Below the pieces are notes generated by a model. It did not search any database. It was not told where the DNA came from and saw only the letters and a program-made list of their open reading frames with translations. Positions 17,292 to 26,065 of a stretch of DNA of 64,000 nucleotides are shown here, one piece after another. The stretch is taken from NCBI GenBank assembly GCA_903905455.1, contig CAIVGN010000238.1, positions 1-64,000 on the forward strand, given 5' to 3'. The position numbers were made by a program, and so were the translations under genes. Source of the DNA: an uncultured Archangium sp. (GTDB lineage: Bacteria; Myxococcota; Myxococcia; Myxococcales; Myxococcaceae). The number at the start of each line of letters is the position of its first letter. Position 1 is the stretch's first letter.

Positions 17292-20200
17292 ATGCGCCGG
17301 ATCCTCTTGCTCAGCCTCGTGGTCTTGTCGGCGGTCGCTTCGGCGGCCACCTCGGCGACCTTCTCGCAGGGCTCGCTCATCATCCCCATGCAGGCGAACT
17401 TCCAGACGGCCTGCGGCAGCACCTCGGCCTACGGCCTGGTGTGGAAGCTCCTCTACGAGAACCGCAGCGGCGGCGCGTTCGCGGGCGCGCCCATCACCAT
17501 CAACTGGATCATCAGCGACACCAAGGCGTCGCCCAACCGGTGCGTGCCCACCAACAAGCACACCTCGCCCACGCCCAACAGCCGGGCCCCGGGCACCGCG
17601 GGCTGGGACAACGCGGCGGGCGCCGGCGGCGCGTGGACGGACGGCTGCGACCTGAGCATCCCCAACGGCGCGGGCGTGGAGAGCATCGGCAAGATGCCGG
17701 TGGTGAACGTGGACTTCAGCCTCGCCTTCCCCGGCACGGGCCTCTACGACCCCAACGCCACCACCTCGAAGATCCAGGAGTTCAACACCACCGGCGGCCT
17801 GGCCCAGCCCTCCTACGACACGGCCACCGCCACGGCGGGCAAGGGCAAGCGCCCGGCCTCGGGCGCGCTCGACAACAGCGGCGCCTGCACCGCCGCGCCG
17901 TGCATCAACCGCTTCAGCAAGATCCAGTACATGGGCGGCGTCTTCGTCATCGACTCGTCCGACGCCAAGCGCGTCATCGAGGCCATGAAGGACTCGACGC
18001 TGCCCCACCTCGGCATCCACGCGGGCATCTCGTCGCCGGGCTGCCCGCTGGGCGGCAACTACACGGTGGTCATGCACCAGGCGACGCAGTCCTTCGACGC
18101 GCCGGTCTACAAGCGCATCACCCGCGTGCCCCCGAAGATCGCGCTCCTCGACTTCGGTGGCGGCATCAAGACGGTGCTCCAGTCGTACCTCAACAACGCC
18201 GGCCTCATGGGCAGCATCGGCCCCGACCCGGTGGCGGGCACGCCGTCGACGGGCACCACGGGCCTGGTCTACGACCGGCTCAACGCCATCGCCGACCTGG
18301 TGACCACCGGCACGTACCCCAACGGGTACCTCAACTCGAAGGTGGGCAGCCGGTCGCGCTACAAGGTCTACTGGGCGCCCCACTGGGAAGTCGACGACCC
18401 GACCCTGGGTACCACCGCGCAGGTGGCCAACGCGCTCGACAACATCGCGTACTTCGCTGATCAGAAGGGCAACGGCGTGATGGCCGAGTGCGCCAGCATC
18501 GAAGGCTACGAAGGTTCGACGGCCGGCATCCCCACGCCGTCCACCCAGACCGACTTCATGTTCGACAACCCGTCGGACACCACCAAGAACCTGGTGCACA
18601 ACGGCCTCAACAACAGCAACGGCCGCAACTGCACCGACCCCGACTACCTGGCGAGCACCACCAACCCCCGGTACTGCACCAAGTACCCGTACCCCAGCGA
18701 CCCCTTCGTGCAGATCGGCGACTTCTCGTATTCGCCCACCGGCGGCCACGTGTCCGACTTCCGCCGCGCCGCGACCGGCACCCGGCGCTCGGGCGTGCGC
18801 CGGCTCGCCAACTCGTGGACCAACCTCCCCACGGCGGGCTCCGACGACACCGGCGACAACGGGTGGGACTTCTTCACCCTGCGCCAGAAGGACAACGACC
18901 CCGAGAAGGCGACCATCATCTACGTCGCCGGCCACGACCTCTCGGGCGACGTCGCCGGTTCGCGCGTGGTGCTCAACACCCTGCTCAACCTCGGCGCCGA
19001 CCCCATTCCCTCCGACCGCAACTACGCGGCGCCGGTGGGCTTCCTCGACAGCACCAACAGCAACCTCCCCACGCTCGTCTCGTCGGTGTACTCGGTGCTC
19101 ACCGGCACGCTGCCCCCGGGCTCGTCGACCTACGACAAGAGCACCGGCAAGGCCTGGCGCTTCCCCTTCACCGGCGGCAACCTGCGCGTGCGCAACGCGG
19201 CGGCCATCCAGGCCGGCGAGAACGAGCTCAACGACTACACGCTCTACGCCGCGGACTCGGCGATGCCCGCCCCCCCGGCCCGAAACCTCTTCACCTACTT
19301 CGGCGGCTACGCGCAGGAGAACCCCACGCTCACCGGCAGCCGGCGCGTGAAGAACGACGTCGCCCAGCTGGGCTGGAAGCCGGAGCGCATCGAGTACAAC
19401 CGGCTCAACGACGACTACAGCGGCGTCCCCAACAGCGCGTGCACCGACGTGCAGCGGTTCGGCGACTACAAGGACCGGGTGACCGGGGCGAATACCGGCG
19501 GCCTGGTGCCCGGCTCCGACGGCATCTGCGACCTGCAGCAGGCCCTGATGTGGTCGAGTTTCACCTTTGACGTCGGCGGCACGGGCAACCACTCGTTCCC
19601 GCCCGGCCAGGTCGCGCACCTCAAGACCGACGTGCCCGACCTGCAGCAGTTCGTGCAGCTGGTCCGCGGGCACTGCTACGCCACGCGCAGCGAGCTGAGC
19701 CTCAGCGGCACGCCGGATCAGATCTTCGAGCCCTCGGACTCCAACTGCATCGACATGGGTGGCTACGGCGAGAACCTGGCCCACATCGGCGGCGCGGTGC
19801 GCTCGACGGCGGCCGTGGTGCCCGCCAGCGCCAAGGTGCCCAGCGCGGCCGGTACGCGGCCCACGGTGGCCTACGTCGGCACGTGGGACGGCCAGCTCCA
19901 CGCCATCTACATGGGCGGCGGCTCGGGCTACACCGGCCCGGCCGGTGGGCGCAGCTACCTGAACCCCGACGCCACCTGCAGCAACGGCGGCTGCGTGGGC
20001 GGCCTGACCACCACCTTCAAGACCAACTACGCCTCGAACTTCGCGTCCGGCACGCTGCCGACCCGCGGCACCGAGCTGTGGGCCTACCTCCCGGCGACGC
20101 AGTTGCCGCACCTCAAGCAGAACAACGCCCGCGTCGACTCGTCGCCCGTGGTGCAGGACGTGTTCGTCGACCTCTACGGCGACGGCATCAAGCGTTGGCA

Positions 20201-21662
20201 CACGGTGTTGGTGGCCTCGGTGGGCCCCACCGGCCGCGAGCTCTTCGCCATGGACGTCACCAACCCCCTCAAGCCGGTGCTCCTGTGGGACATCGTGGGC
20301 AGCAACTTCCAGAGCGCGTCGAACTACCCGCCGTTCCCCGCAGTGGCGATGTTCGACTACGACAAGGCTGGCGCCGCCAAGCCGCTCGAGTGGGACAACA
20401 CCCTCGCCGACTTCCTGCTCCCCCCGGTGCTCGACACGGGCCGCACCGTGGGCTTCCCCTACGACTACACCGACCTCGGCGGCAGCCGCGCCCTGTCCAT
20501 CGGGCAGATGCGGGAAGGCCTCGAGCCGACCTACGCCGTCTTCGTGGCCAGCAACGCCTCGGGTTACGGCGCGGGCGCCAACGACGCCCAGGGCCGCTCG
20601 ATGGCCAAGGGCCTGGTGGTGCACGCCATCGACATCGGCACCGGCCAGAAGCTGTGGAAGTGGAAGCAGCCCTACGTCAACGACAACACCAAGGCCGGCT
20701 ACCGCATGGCCGACAACACCGTGCCGCCCCCCGTCTCCATCGTGAACTCCTCCGAGGGCGCGGGCACGCTGTACGTGGGCGACATGGAAGGCCGCGTCTG
20801 GGAACTCAACGCCAGCACCGGCCAGAACTTGAACGCCCTGCGCGACGCCACCTGCACCACGCCTGCGTGCAACTTCGCCGCCTTCGACACCCGCCCCAGC
20901 TCATGCGTGTCCCCGGCGGTGTGCAGCCCCGAGCCCATCACCAGCAACCTGGCCATCACCAAGCTGCCCACCACCACCACCGCCTCGACCCCGCTCGCGC
21001 CGTACCCCAGCGAGATGGTGATGGTCGTCGGCACCGGGGGCACCGACTGGGTGCCCAACGCCGTCGGCGGCAAGGTGCACACCCTGCTGCTCAACAGCAC
21101 CCGTCGCAAGCCGGTGCGCACCGGCGGCGCTCACCTGCCTCCTTCGGGCGGCGCGTGGACGCTGTCCGACGCGCGCGACTCGGCGATGTCGAACGGGCCC
21201 ACGGGCGAGACCGGCGGCCTCTTGCAGAACCCCACGGGCATGCCCCTGGTGCTGACCGTGCCGTACCGCGTGTACGGCAACATCACCGTCAGCGGCTCGA
21301 CGGTCTTCGTGCCGCTGGTGCAGGGCGCCGGTGGTGACCCGCTGAACATCGCCAAGACGCTCGGGGGCAAGACCCTCGACCTCCCGCTCGGCAACCTGCC
21401 GGCGACGCAGGCCCTGGGCCAGATGACCGGGTTCAACTACGCCAACTTCGGTGGCGTGGCCGTGATGGAGGTGCCGCAGGGCGGCACCGGGCCCAAGGAC
21501 GTGTGGGTGATCGGCGACGAGGTGAGCAAGACGGCCATGCGCAAGGACACCAACGGCGGCGCCAACGCCACGCGCACCCAGGCCGACAAGACGCTCTCGA
21601 AGGACACCGCGCTGCCGTACCGGCTCTACAACTCGGTCCGTCGCTTCTTCAGCCAGCAGTAA
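17292..21662 (+). CDS. pilY1: PilY1-like pilus tip/adhesin protein
   Basis: A 1456-residue secreted protein with signal peptide MRRILLLSLVVLSAVASA. The N-terminal ~800 residues are a large variable region with scattered cysteines. The C-terminal part matches the PilY1 beta-propeller: TVAYVGTWDGQLHAIYMGG, ELWAYLPATQLPHL, WHTVLVASVGPTGRELFAMD, then GTLYVGDMEGRVWELNA. PilY1 sits at the pilus tip, promotes pilus extension and mediates adhesion. The loop DLYGDGIKRWH may bind calcium. An upstream in-frame ATG at 17241 would add 17 residues before the signal peptide and has its only GGAGG 15 bases away, so 17292 is preferred. A hairpin terminator follows. Confidence 0.85.
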   Translation: MRRILLLSLVVLSAVASAATSATFSQGSLIIPMQANFQTACGSTSAYGLVWKLLYENRSGGAFAGAPITINWIISDTKASPNRCVPTNKHTSPTPNSRAPGTAGWDNAAGAGGAWTDGCDLSIPNGAGVESIGKMPVVNVDFSLAFPGTGLYDPNATTSKIQEFNTTGGLAQPSYDTATATAGKGKRPASGALDNSGACTAAPCINRFSKIQYMGGVFVIDSSDAKRVIEAMKDSTLPHLGIHAGISSPGCPLGGNYTVVMHQATQSFDAPVYKRITRVPPKIALLDFGGGIKTVLQSYLNNAGLMGSIGPDPVAGTPSTGTTGLVYDRLNAIADLVTTGTYPNGYLNSKVGSRSRYKVYWAPHWEVDDPTLGTTAQVANALDNIAYFADQKGNGVMAECASIEGYEGSTAGIPTPSTQTDFMFDNPSDTTKNLVHNGLNNSNGRNCTDPDYLASTTNPRYCTKYPYPSDPFVQIGDFSYSPTGGHVSDFRRAATGTRRSGVRRLANSWTNLPTAGSDDTGDNGWDFFTLRQKDNDPEKATIIYVAGHDLSGDVAGSRVVLNTLLNLGADPIPSDRNYAAPVGFLDSTNSNLPTLVSSVYSVLTGTLPPGSSTYDKSTGKAWRFPFTGGNLRVRNAAAIQAGENELNDYTLYAADSAMPAPPARNLFTYFGGYAQENPTLTGSRRVKNDVAQLGWKPERIEYNRLNDDYSGVPNSACTDVQRFGDYKDRVTGANTGGLVPGSDGICDLQQALMWSSFTFDVGGTGNHSFPPGQVAHLKTDVPDLQQFVQLVRGHCYATRSELSLSGTPDQIFEPSDSNCIDMGGYGENLAHIGGAVRSTAAVVPASAKVPSAAGTRPTVAYVGTWDGQLHAIYMGGGSGYTGPAGGRSYLNPDATCSNGGCVGGLTTTFKTNYASNFASGTLPTRGTELWAYLPATQLPHLKQNNARVDSSPVVQDVFVDLYGDGIKRWHTVLVASVGPTGRELFAMDVTNPLKPVLLWDIVGSNFQSASNYPPFPAVAMFDYDKAGAAKPLEWDNTLADFLLPPVLDTGRTVGFPYDYTDLGGSRALSIGQMREGLEPTYAVFVASNASGYGAGANDAQGRSMAKGLVVHAIDIGTGQKLWKWKQPYVNDNTKAGYRMADNTVPPPVSIVNSSEGAGTLYVGDMEGRVWELNASTGQNLNALRDATCTTPACNFAAFDTRPSSCVSPAVCSPEPITSNLAITKLPTTTTASTPLAPYPSEMVMVVGTGGTDWVPNAVGGKVHTLLLNSTRRKPVRTGGAHLPPSGGAWTLSDARDSAMSNGPTGETGGLLQNPTGMPLVLTVPYRVYGNITVSGSTVFVPLVQGAGGDPLNIAKTLGGKTLDLPLGNLPATQALGQMTGFNYANFGGVAVMEVPQGGTGPKDVWVIGDEVSKTAMRKDTNGGANATRTQADKTLSKDTALPYRLYNSVRRFFSQQ

Positions 21663-21692
21663 GGGTTTTCCGTTCCCGGGGGGGAACACCAG

Positions 21693-21721
21693 GAGGGCGC
21701 TGGCGCTTCGCCAGCGCCCTC
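21693..21721 (+). terminator. Perfect 13-bp hairpin after pilY1
   Basis: GAGGGCGCTGGCG and its exact complement are separated by the loop CTT and followed by TTGGT. The stem is strong and the T-tract weak, as is usual for terminators in high-GC genomes. It ends 13 bases before the next gene. Confidence 0.75.
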
Positions 21722-21734
21722 TTGGTATGAGCGG

Positions 21735-22238
21735 GTGGTGCGAGAACTCCAGGCCGTACCGCTGACGGCGCAGGCCTTTCTTCCTTTTGGTCGCGTGGTG
21801 TCGGCGGGGCTCGGCGCCGGCGCGTCGGCGAACCAGGGGACCGCGGTGCGCTTCGACTTCTGCGCGGAGCTGATCAACACCCGCCCGCAGTCCACGCCCA
21901 ACCTCGCCGTGTTCCGCTCGGCGCCCCGGGCGCTGCCCCTGGAGCTGACGCTGCTCGAGCGCCACCCGTGCTCGACCCAGGCCTTCATTCCCATGGTGGT
22001 GGCCCGGTACCTGGTGTGCGTGGCGCCGACGTTGCCCGACGGGAAGCCCGACCTCGCGGGGCTGGTGGCCTTCGTGTGTGCGAAGGGCCAGGGCGTGGCC
22101 TACGCGCCGGGCACCTGGCACCACCCCATGGTGGCCCTCGACGCGCCGGCGGAGTTCGCGATGCTCGCGTGGGAAGACGGCTCGCCGCGCGACTGCGAGC
22201 TCGAGCAACTGGCGGTGCCCGTGCGCGTCACCGGGTGA
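21735..22238 (+). CDS. Ureidoglycolate lyase (AllA)-like protein
   Basis: A 167-residue protein of the ureidoglycolate lyase (allantoin catabolism) cupin-like family. Family features include an N-terminal AFLPFGRVV, a central ARYLVCVAP and the motif GVAYAPGTWHHPMVAL, whose histidines line the active site of AllA. Family members release urea from ureidoglycolate to give glyoxylate. No other allantoin gene is nearby, so the physiological substrate is uncertain. It starts at GTG 21735 (a second GTG follows at 21738). Its 3' end overlaps the convergent DUF4476 gene by 11 bases. Confidence 0.75.
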   Translation: MVRELQAVPLTAQAFLPFGRVVSAGLGAGASANQGTAVRFDFCAELINTRPQSTPNLAVFRSAPRALPLELTLLERHPCSTQAFIPMVVARYLVCVAPTLPDGKPDLAGLVAFVCAKGQGVAYAPGTWHHPMVALDAPAEFAMLAWEDGSPRDCELEQLAVPVRVTG

Positions 22239-23016
22239 GGAGCGCCTTCACCTTCTGCTTGTCGCCCTCGAAGGTGAAGTGCCGGTAGAGCTTGAAGGCG
22301 TTCTGCCGGTCGACGAGCCGCGGGGTGCACACCTCGACCACGGTCACCTGCTCCGACGAGAACGAGAAGAGGTCCACGAGCTGGCCGAGCTGGTCGACGG
22401 TGAGGCCGCCCTGGGAGGTGCGCACCACGTCGAGCTTCGCGTCACTGAAGGCCTCGGCCTGCACCGCCTCGACCAGGGCGGGGAAGTCGACCATGGCGAA
22501 GGTGGGCTGCGGCGCGGTGAGGACCACGCCCGGCCCCCGGGCCCCGCCGCGGAACGAGACGTTGCTGCGGTAGTACCGGCGCAGCTCGACCTTGCGGTCG
22601 AAGACGAGCGCGCCGCCGAGGCTCATCACCACGCGGTAGAACTGGCCGGGCTTCGCGGCCACTTCGCAGGGCACGTCGAAGCCGCCGAGGTAGCTGCCGT
22701 CGTCGGCCCAGATGTCCGCGCGGGCGCCTTCGGGGCTGAGCAGGCGCAGCGTCTCCTGGGGCTTGAGCTCGAAGCCGAGGGTGAAGGTGTCCACGCCCAC
22801 CACCTGCACCGGGGGCGGCCGCGGGCCCCGGTGGCGCGCGTCGGTGGGCATCGGGGGAGGCGCCTCCGCCGGGGCACCCGAGACGCGAACCTGCACCGAG
22901 AGCCCCGGCACCTGCACCTGGGTCGTGGCCTCGCCCACGTCGAGGTCGACGTCCTGGGCGAGGGCGGCGGTGGAGGTCACGCAGAGCAGGGCAGCGGCGA
23001 GCAGTCGGCGGTTCAT
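22228..23016 (-). CDS. DUF4476 domain secreted protein
   Basis: A 262-residue protein with signal peptide MNRRLLAAALLCVTSTAALA. The middle region is beta-rich. The last ~90 residues (AFSDAKLDVVRTSQGGLTVDQLGQLVDLFSF onward in two pieces, ending FEGDKQKVKALL) fit DUF4476, a helical domain of unknown function common in Bacteroidota and myxobacteria. It has no enzymatic residues that I can name. Upstream lies an AT-rich stretch with an inverted repeat (23089-23111) that could control it. Confidence 0.75.
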   Translation of the reverse strand: MNRRLLAAALLCVTSTAALAQDVDLDVGEATTQVQVPGLSVQVRVSGAPAEAPPPMPTDARHRGPRPPPVQVVGVDTFTLGFELKPQETLRLLSPEGARADIWADDGSYLGGFDVPCEVAAKPGQFYRVVMSLGGALVFDRKVELRRYYRSNVSFRGGARGPGVVLTAPQPTFAMVDFPALVEAVQAEAFSDAKLDVVRTSQGGLTVDQLGQLVDLFSFSSEQVTVVEVCTPRLVDRQNAFKLYRHFTFEGDKQKVKALLTR

Positions 23017-23088
23017 GGTCGGCCTTTTCTTGGGGGGGGCATCGGGGTGACGCCGGCCGGAGGGACGCCGCTCGGGGTGCTCGATTCA

Positions 23089-23111
23089 ATTGATTATTCA
23101 GTTAAATCAAT
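23089..23111 (-). promoter_or_regulatory. AT-rich inverted repeat, operator-like
   Basis: ATTGATT, nine bases, AATCAAT: a perfect 7-bp inverted repeat in an AT-rich island about 75 bases upstream of the DUF4476 start. Its base composition differs sharply from the surrounding DNA. Confidence 0.45.
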
Positions 23112-23226
23112 ATGTTACGAATGTCATGCGGGGCGCGTCGAGGTTGGTTGCCGAGCCGGGTCGAGGCGATCCATCCGGGACGGCGAACAGCCATGGGGAG
23201 CGCGGGCGGGACGGGTGCGGTGGCTC

Positions 23227-23282
23227 TGCTCGACCCGAGCGTGCCCCTCGAATTGAGGCCCGTTTCACGCGCGCGTCGAGCA
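23227..23282. repeat. Palindromic repeat B, copy 1
   Basis: TGCTCGAC at the left end and GTCGAGCA at the right end enclose GCGTG/CACGC and a central CCTC-GAATT-GAGG, giving a nested 56-bp palindrome. A copy with about 41 of 48 identical bases lies inverted at 56827-56874. Confidence 0.7.
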
Positions 23283-23342
23283 CGGCCTGCACCCCCTTCA
23301 CGCCCGCGTTCCCCAGGGCTGTTGAGCCGCGTGACTCGCTGA

Positions 23343-24803
23343 TCAGCGCTTGAGGAAACTGCGCTCCCACTCGGTCAACACGCGGTCGAGCCGCGCGCGC
23401 CGGCCCGGGTCAGACGCGCTGGCCTCGAGCCGGTATTTCCCCAGCGCCGGCAACGCCGCCACGTCGAGGTTCTTCTTCCGCTTCGCCCGTGCCTCCAGCT
23501 TGACGATGCGGTTGAGCAACTGCCGCGTGGTGGGCGCCGGCCCGAGCCTGCGCGCTGGCTTTATCTCCACCGGCGCCTCGACCCCGGCGTCGATGACCGC
23601 GGCGTCGATGACCGCAGGCCCGGTCTCCACGACCTCTGCCCCCGCATCCACGGGCGCGCTGCCCGCATCCAGCTCCAGCACGACGGGCCCCGGCGTCGGC
23701 GCGACCACTGGCTCCGGGCGCGAGCTCACGTAGGCCGCCCCGGCGCCCGCCAGCCCCAGCACCACGAACCCCACGGCCCACCACGTCGCCCCCGCGCGCC
23801 GGCCGACCGGGGCCACCGGCGCCACGGCCACGGGAGCCGGCGTCGGCTGGCTGAACATCGGAGGCAGCGCCGGCGCCGGCGTGAGGTGTTCCCTCGAGCT
23901 GCGGGGCCGCGGGCTCCCCAGCGCCATCACCGCGTCCTCCAGCGCGGCGCGTACCTCGTCCACCGTCTGCGGCCTCGCCTCCGGGGCCTTGGCCAGCATG
24001 CGCAGCACCAGCGCCTCGAGGCCCTCGGGCAACTGCGGCTCGAGCGACCGGGGCGACGGCGGCGCGGTGCCCACGTGCGCCACCATCACGTCCATCGGGG
24101 TCGCGCCCGCGAACGGCACCCGGCCGGTGAAGAGCTCGAAGGCCATCACCCCCAGCGCGTAGAGGTCGCTGCGCGGGGACACCGAGAGCCCGCGGGCCTG
24201 CTCCGGCGCCATGTAGTCGGGCGTGCCCGAGACCGTCGACTGGCTGGTCTGCTTGGTGTTGCCGTCGAGGCCCACCGCGCGCTTGGCCAGCCCGAAGTCG
24301 AGCAGCTTCAAGAACCGCGAGCCATCGGCCTGCCGGCACACGAAGACGTTCGAGGGCTTCAGGTCGCGGTGGATGACGTTCGCCCGGTGCGCGGCCGAGA
24401 GCGGCGCGCAGATCTCCAGCAGCAGCTCCAGGGCAGTGAGCAGCGGCACCCGGCCCAGCGGTTGTTGCTGCAGCCACAGGTCCAGGGGCTCGCCGTCGAG
24501 GAACTCCATGACCACGTAGGGCCGGCCGTCGGGCAGCTGCCCCATGCCGAAGATGTCGATGATGCCGCGGTGCCCGATGGCGTTGACCGCCTCGGCCTCC
24601 GCCACCAGCCGGCGCACCTGGTGCTCGTCGCCGGCGACCTGCGGCTTGAGCACCTTGATGGCCACGCGCTTCTTGATGACCGGTTGGATGCCCCGGTAGA
24701 CGACGCCCATCCCACCCTGTCCGATGGGCTCGATGATCTGGTACTCGCCGACCAGCGCCCCGAGGAGCGGATCAGCCAGCGGCGGGTGGACGTCTTCAGG
24801 CAC
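23343..24803 (-). CDS. Hanks-type Ser/Thr protein kinase
   Basis: A 486-residue kinase. The glycine loop is GQGGMG (28-33), the ATP lysine is K50 (VAIKVLK), the catalytic loop is HRDLKPSN (145-152) and DFG is at 169-171, followed by GTPDYMAPEQ, so it should be active. A Pro-rich juxtamembrane region leads to a single membrane segment near residue 340 (WWAVGFVVLGLAGAGAAYV). A ~130-residue C-terminal region follows that should be extracytoplasmic and is rich in Asp/Ala/Pro. The start is GTG 24803. It reads away from the PilZ-like gene behind it with a 48-bp gap, so the two may share transcripts. Confidence 0.9.
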   Translation of the reverse strand: MPEDVHPPLADPLLGALVGEYQIIEPIGQGGMGVVYRGIQPVIKKRVAIKVLKPQVAGDEHQVRRLVAEAEAVNAIGHRGIIDIFGMGQLPDGRPYVVMEFLDGEPLDLWLQQQPLGRVPLLTALELLLEICAPLSAAHRANVIHRDLKPSNVFVCRQADGSRFLKLLDFGLAKRAVGLDGNTKQTSQSTVSGTPDYMAPEQARGLSVSPRSDLYALGVMAFELFTGRVPFAGATPMDVMVAHVGTAPPSPRSLEPQLPEGLEALVLRMLAKAPEARPQTVDEVRAALEDAVMALGSPRPRSSREHLTPAPALPPMFSQPTPAPVAVAPVAPVGRRAGATWWAVGFVVLGLAGAGAAYVSSRPEPVVAPTPGPVVLELDAGSAPVDAGAEVVETGPAVIDAAVIDAGVEAPVEIKPARRLGPAPTTRQLLNRIVKLEARAKRKKNLDVAALPALGKYRLEASASDPGRRARLDRVLTEWERSFLKR

Positions 24804-24851
24804 GGGTCGTGGGCAGGCATCATCCCATGTCCAACCCCGGGGCGCGGCTTT

Positions 24852-25328
24852 TCAGAAGCGCGACAGGGCGGCGTCGAACAGCGCCTGCTCGAGGCGCAGC
24901 AACTTCGGCTCGTCGAGGTTCACGAAGACCACCGAGAGCCGGGTGCTCGTGGGGCTCTGCCTGGGCGCCGACACCACGCGCGCGTCGCCGACGATGGGCG
25001 GGTCGGTGCGGTTGACCGTCAGCGACCAGGGCACCGAGTCGCCTTCCTTGAACATCGCCGCCACCAGCGCGGTGAAGCCGGTGCACGAAATCTCCCGCGT
25101 GGTGGTGCGGTACACGTTGGAGATCTCGATGGGGAACACGTGCGCCACCTTGAGCGCCCGCCGCGGCGCCACCCCTTCCGGGATGTCCAGGCGCTGCGCG
25201 CTCATCAACGAGCGGGCCAGCTCGTCACGCATGCCGAGGTACTTCTTGAGCTCCGAGGGACCCAGCGAGCCGCGCTTGGCCTGCTCGTGGGTGAGTCGAA
25301 ACGTCGCAATCCACTGCGCAGGATCCAT
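24852..25328 (-). CDS. PilZ-like domain protein
   Basis: A 158-residue cytosolic protein. An N-terminal helical part (residues 1-60) is followed by a beta-rich part: FPIEISNVYRTTTREISCTG, then FKEGDSVPWSLTV and DARVVSAP. This resembles the short PilZ-like domains of myxobacteria, but the RxxxR...DxSxxG cyclic-di-GMP motif is not clearly kept (REISCTGF instead). Binding of the nucleotide is therefore doubtful. ATG 25328 begins the conserved-looking part. It sits between thymidylate kinase and the Ser/Thr kinase on the same strand. Confidence 0.6.
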   Translation of the reverse strand: MDPAQWIATFRLTHEQAKRGSLGPSELKKYLGMRDELARSLMSAQRLDIPEGVAPRRALKVAHVFPIEISNVYRTTTREISCTGFTALVAAMFKEGDSVPWSLTVNRTDPPIVGDARVVSAPRQSPTSTRLSVVFVNLDEPKLLRLEQALFDAALSRF

Positions 25329-25399
25329 GAGCACCGCAGAATAGTGACCCCGCCGCGCGCGCGGGGCGATTCCGCTCGCCGTGGACTGCCTACCAGGAC

Positions 25400-26065
25400 C
25401 TACGTGAGGCCCTGCAGCGGCCCCGCGAGGATGCGCGCGCGCACCTCGTCGAACACCACCTCGGCCGAGCGGCCGCCGTCGATGACCGCCACGTGCGGCT
25501 CGACCAGCGAGAGGAAGATCGCCCGCACCTTCGTGAGCGCCTCGAGGTTCTCGAAGAGGTCCTGGCCCTCGCCGCGCGCGTGGATGCGCTGCAGGCACAG
25601 CTTCGGGTCGGCATCGACCAGCAAGACCAGGTCGGGCTTGGGGGCGAAGGCCCGGTTCATCTCCAGCAGCGCCTGCGGGTCGAGGCCCCGGGCACCCTGG
25701 TAGGCCACCGTCGAGTAGTAATACCGGTCGATGATCACCAGCGCCCCGCGGGCCAGGGCCGGGCGCACCAGCGTCTCCACGTGCTCCTTGCGGTCGGCGA
25801 TGAAGGCCGCCAGCTCGTCCTCGGGGCTCAGGCGGGCGGTGAACCTCGCCTCGCGAATCTTCCGTCCCCAGGGCCCCTGCGTCGGCTCCCGGGTGCGCAC
25901 CACCTCGAGGCCCTCGAGCTCGGCCCAGTCGGCGAACATGCGGGCCTGCGTCGACTTGCCGGAGCCGTCGATGCCTTCGAACGCGAGCAAAACACCATGC
26001 GGGAGCGGGGTGGCCACGGCGCCGGCGCGTAGCACCTTTGGGAAATCGGGAGGAAATGCACGCAT
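25400..26065 (-). CDS. tmk: Thymidylate kinase
   Basis: A 221-residue protein that phosphorylates dTMP to dTDP in the dTTP pathway. Visible motifs are the P-loop FEGIDGSGKST (30-40), the dTMP-binding RTREPTQGPWG, the catalytic-site DRYYYSTVAYQGARG and a LVLLVDADP strand. The assigned ATG (26065) overlaps head-to-head with the start of the plus-strand neighbour. A GTG at 26017 would give a 205-residue protein starting just before the core and would leave a 47-bp spacer. Either start is possible. Confidence 0.9.
   Translation of the reverse strand: MRAFPPDFPKVLRAGAVATPLPHGVLLAFEGIDGSGKSTQARMFADWAELEGLEVVRTREPTQGPWGRKIREARFTARLSPEDELAAFIADRKEHVETLVRPALARGALVIIDRYYYSTVAYQGARGLDPQALLEMNRAFAPKPDLVLLVDADPKLCLQRIHARGEGQDLFENLEALTKVRAIFLSLVEPHVAVIDGGRSAEVVFDEVRARILAGPLQGLT

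Larger units (their letters stand above)
23017..23342. other. Intergenic region with AT-rich promoter segment and palindromic repeat
   Basis: No gene is seen in these 326 bases. The left third is strikingly AT-rich (23083-23120) and is probably the promoter of the DUF4476 gene. The right part holds palindromic repeat B (23227-23282) and an AGCCATGGGGAGCG block near 23200 that is shared with the repeat regions at 35.27 and 46.19 kb in reverse orientation. Confidence 0.6.

Noticed and set aside
17145-20624. 1159-codon minus-strand frame opposite pilY1
   Set aside because: No domains and an abnormal composition (Val/His/Gly/Arg-rich); pilY1 has the family match.
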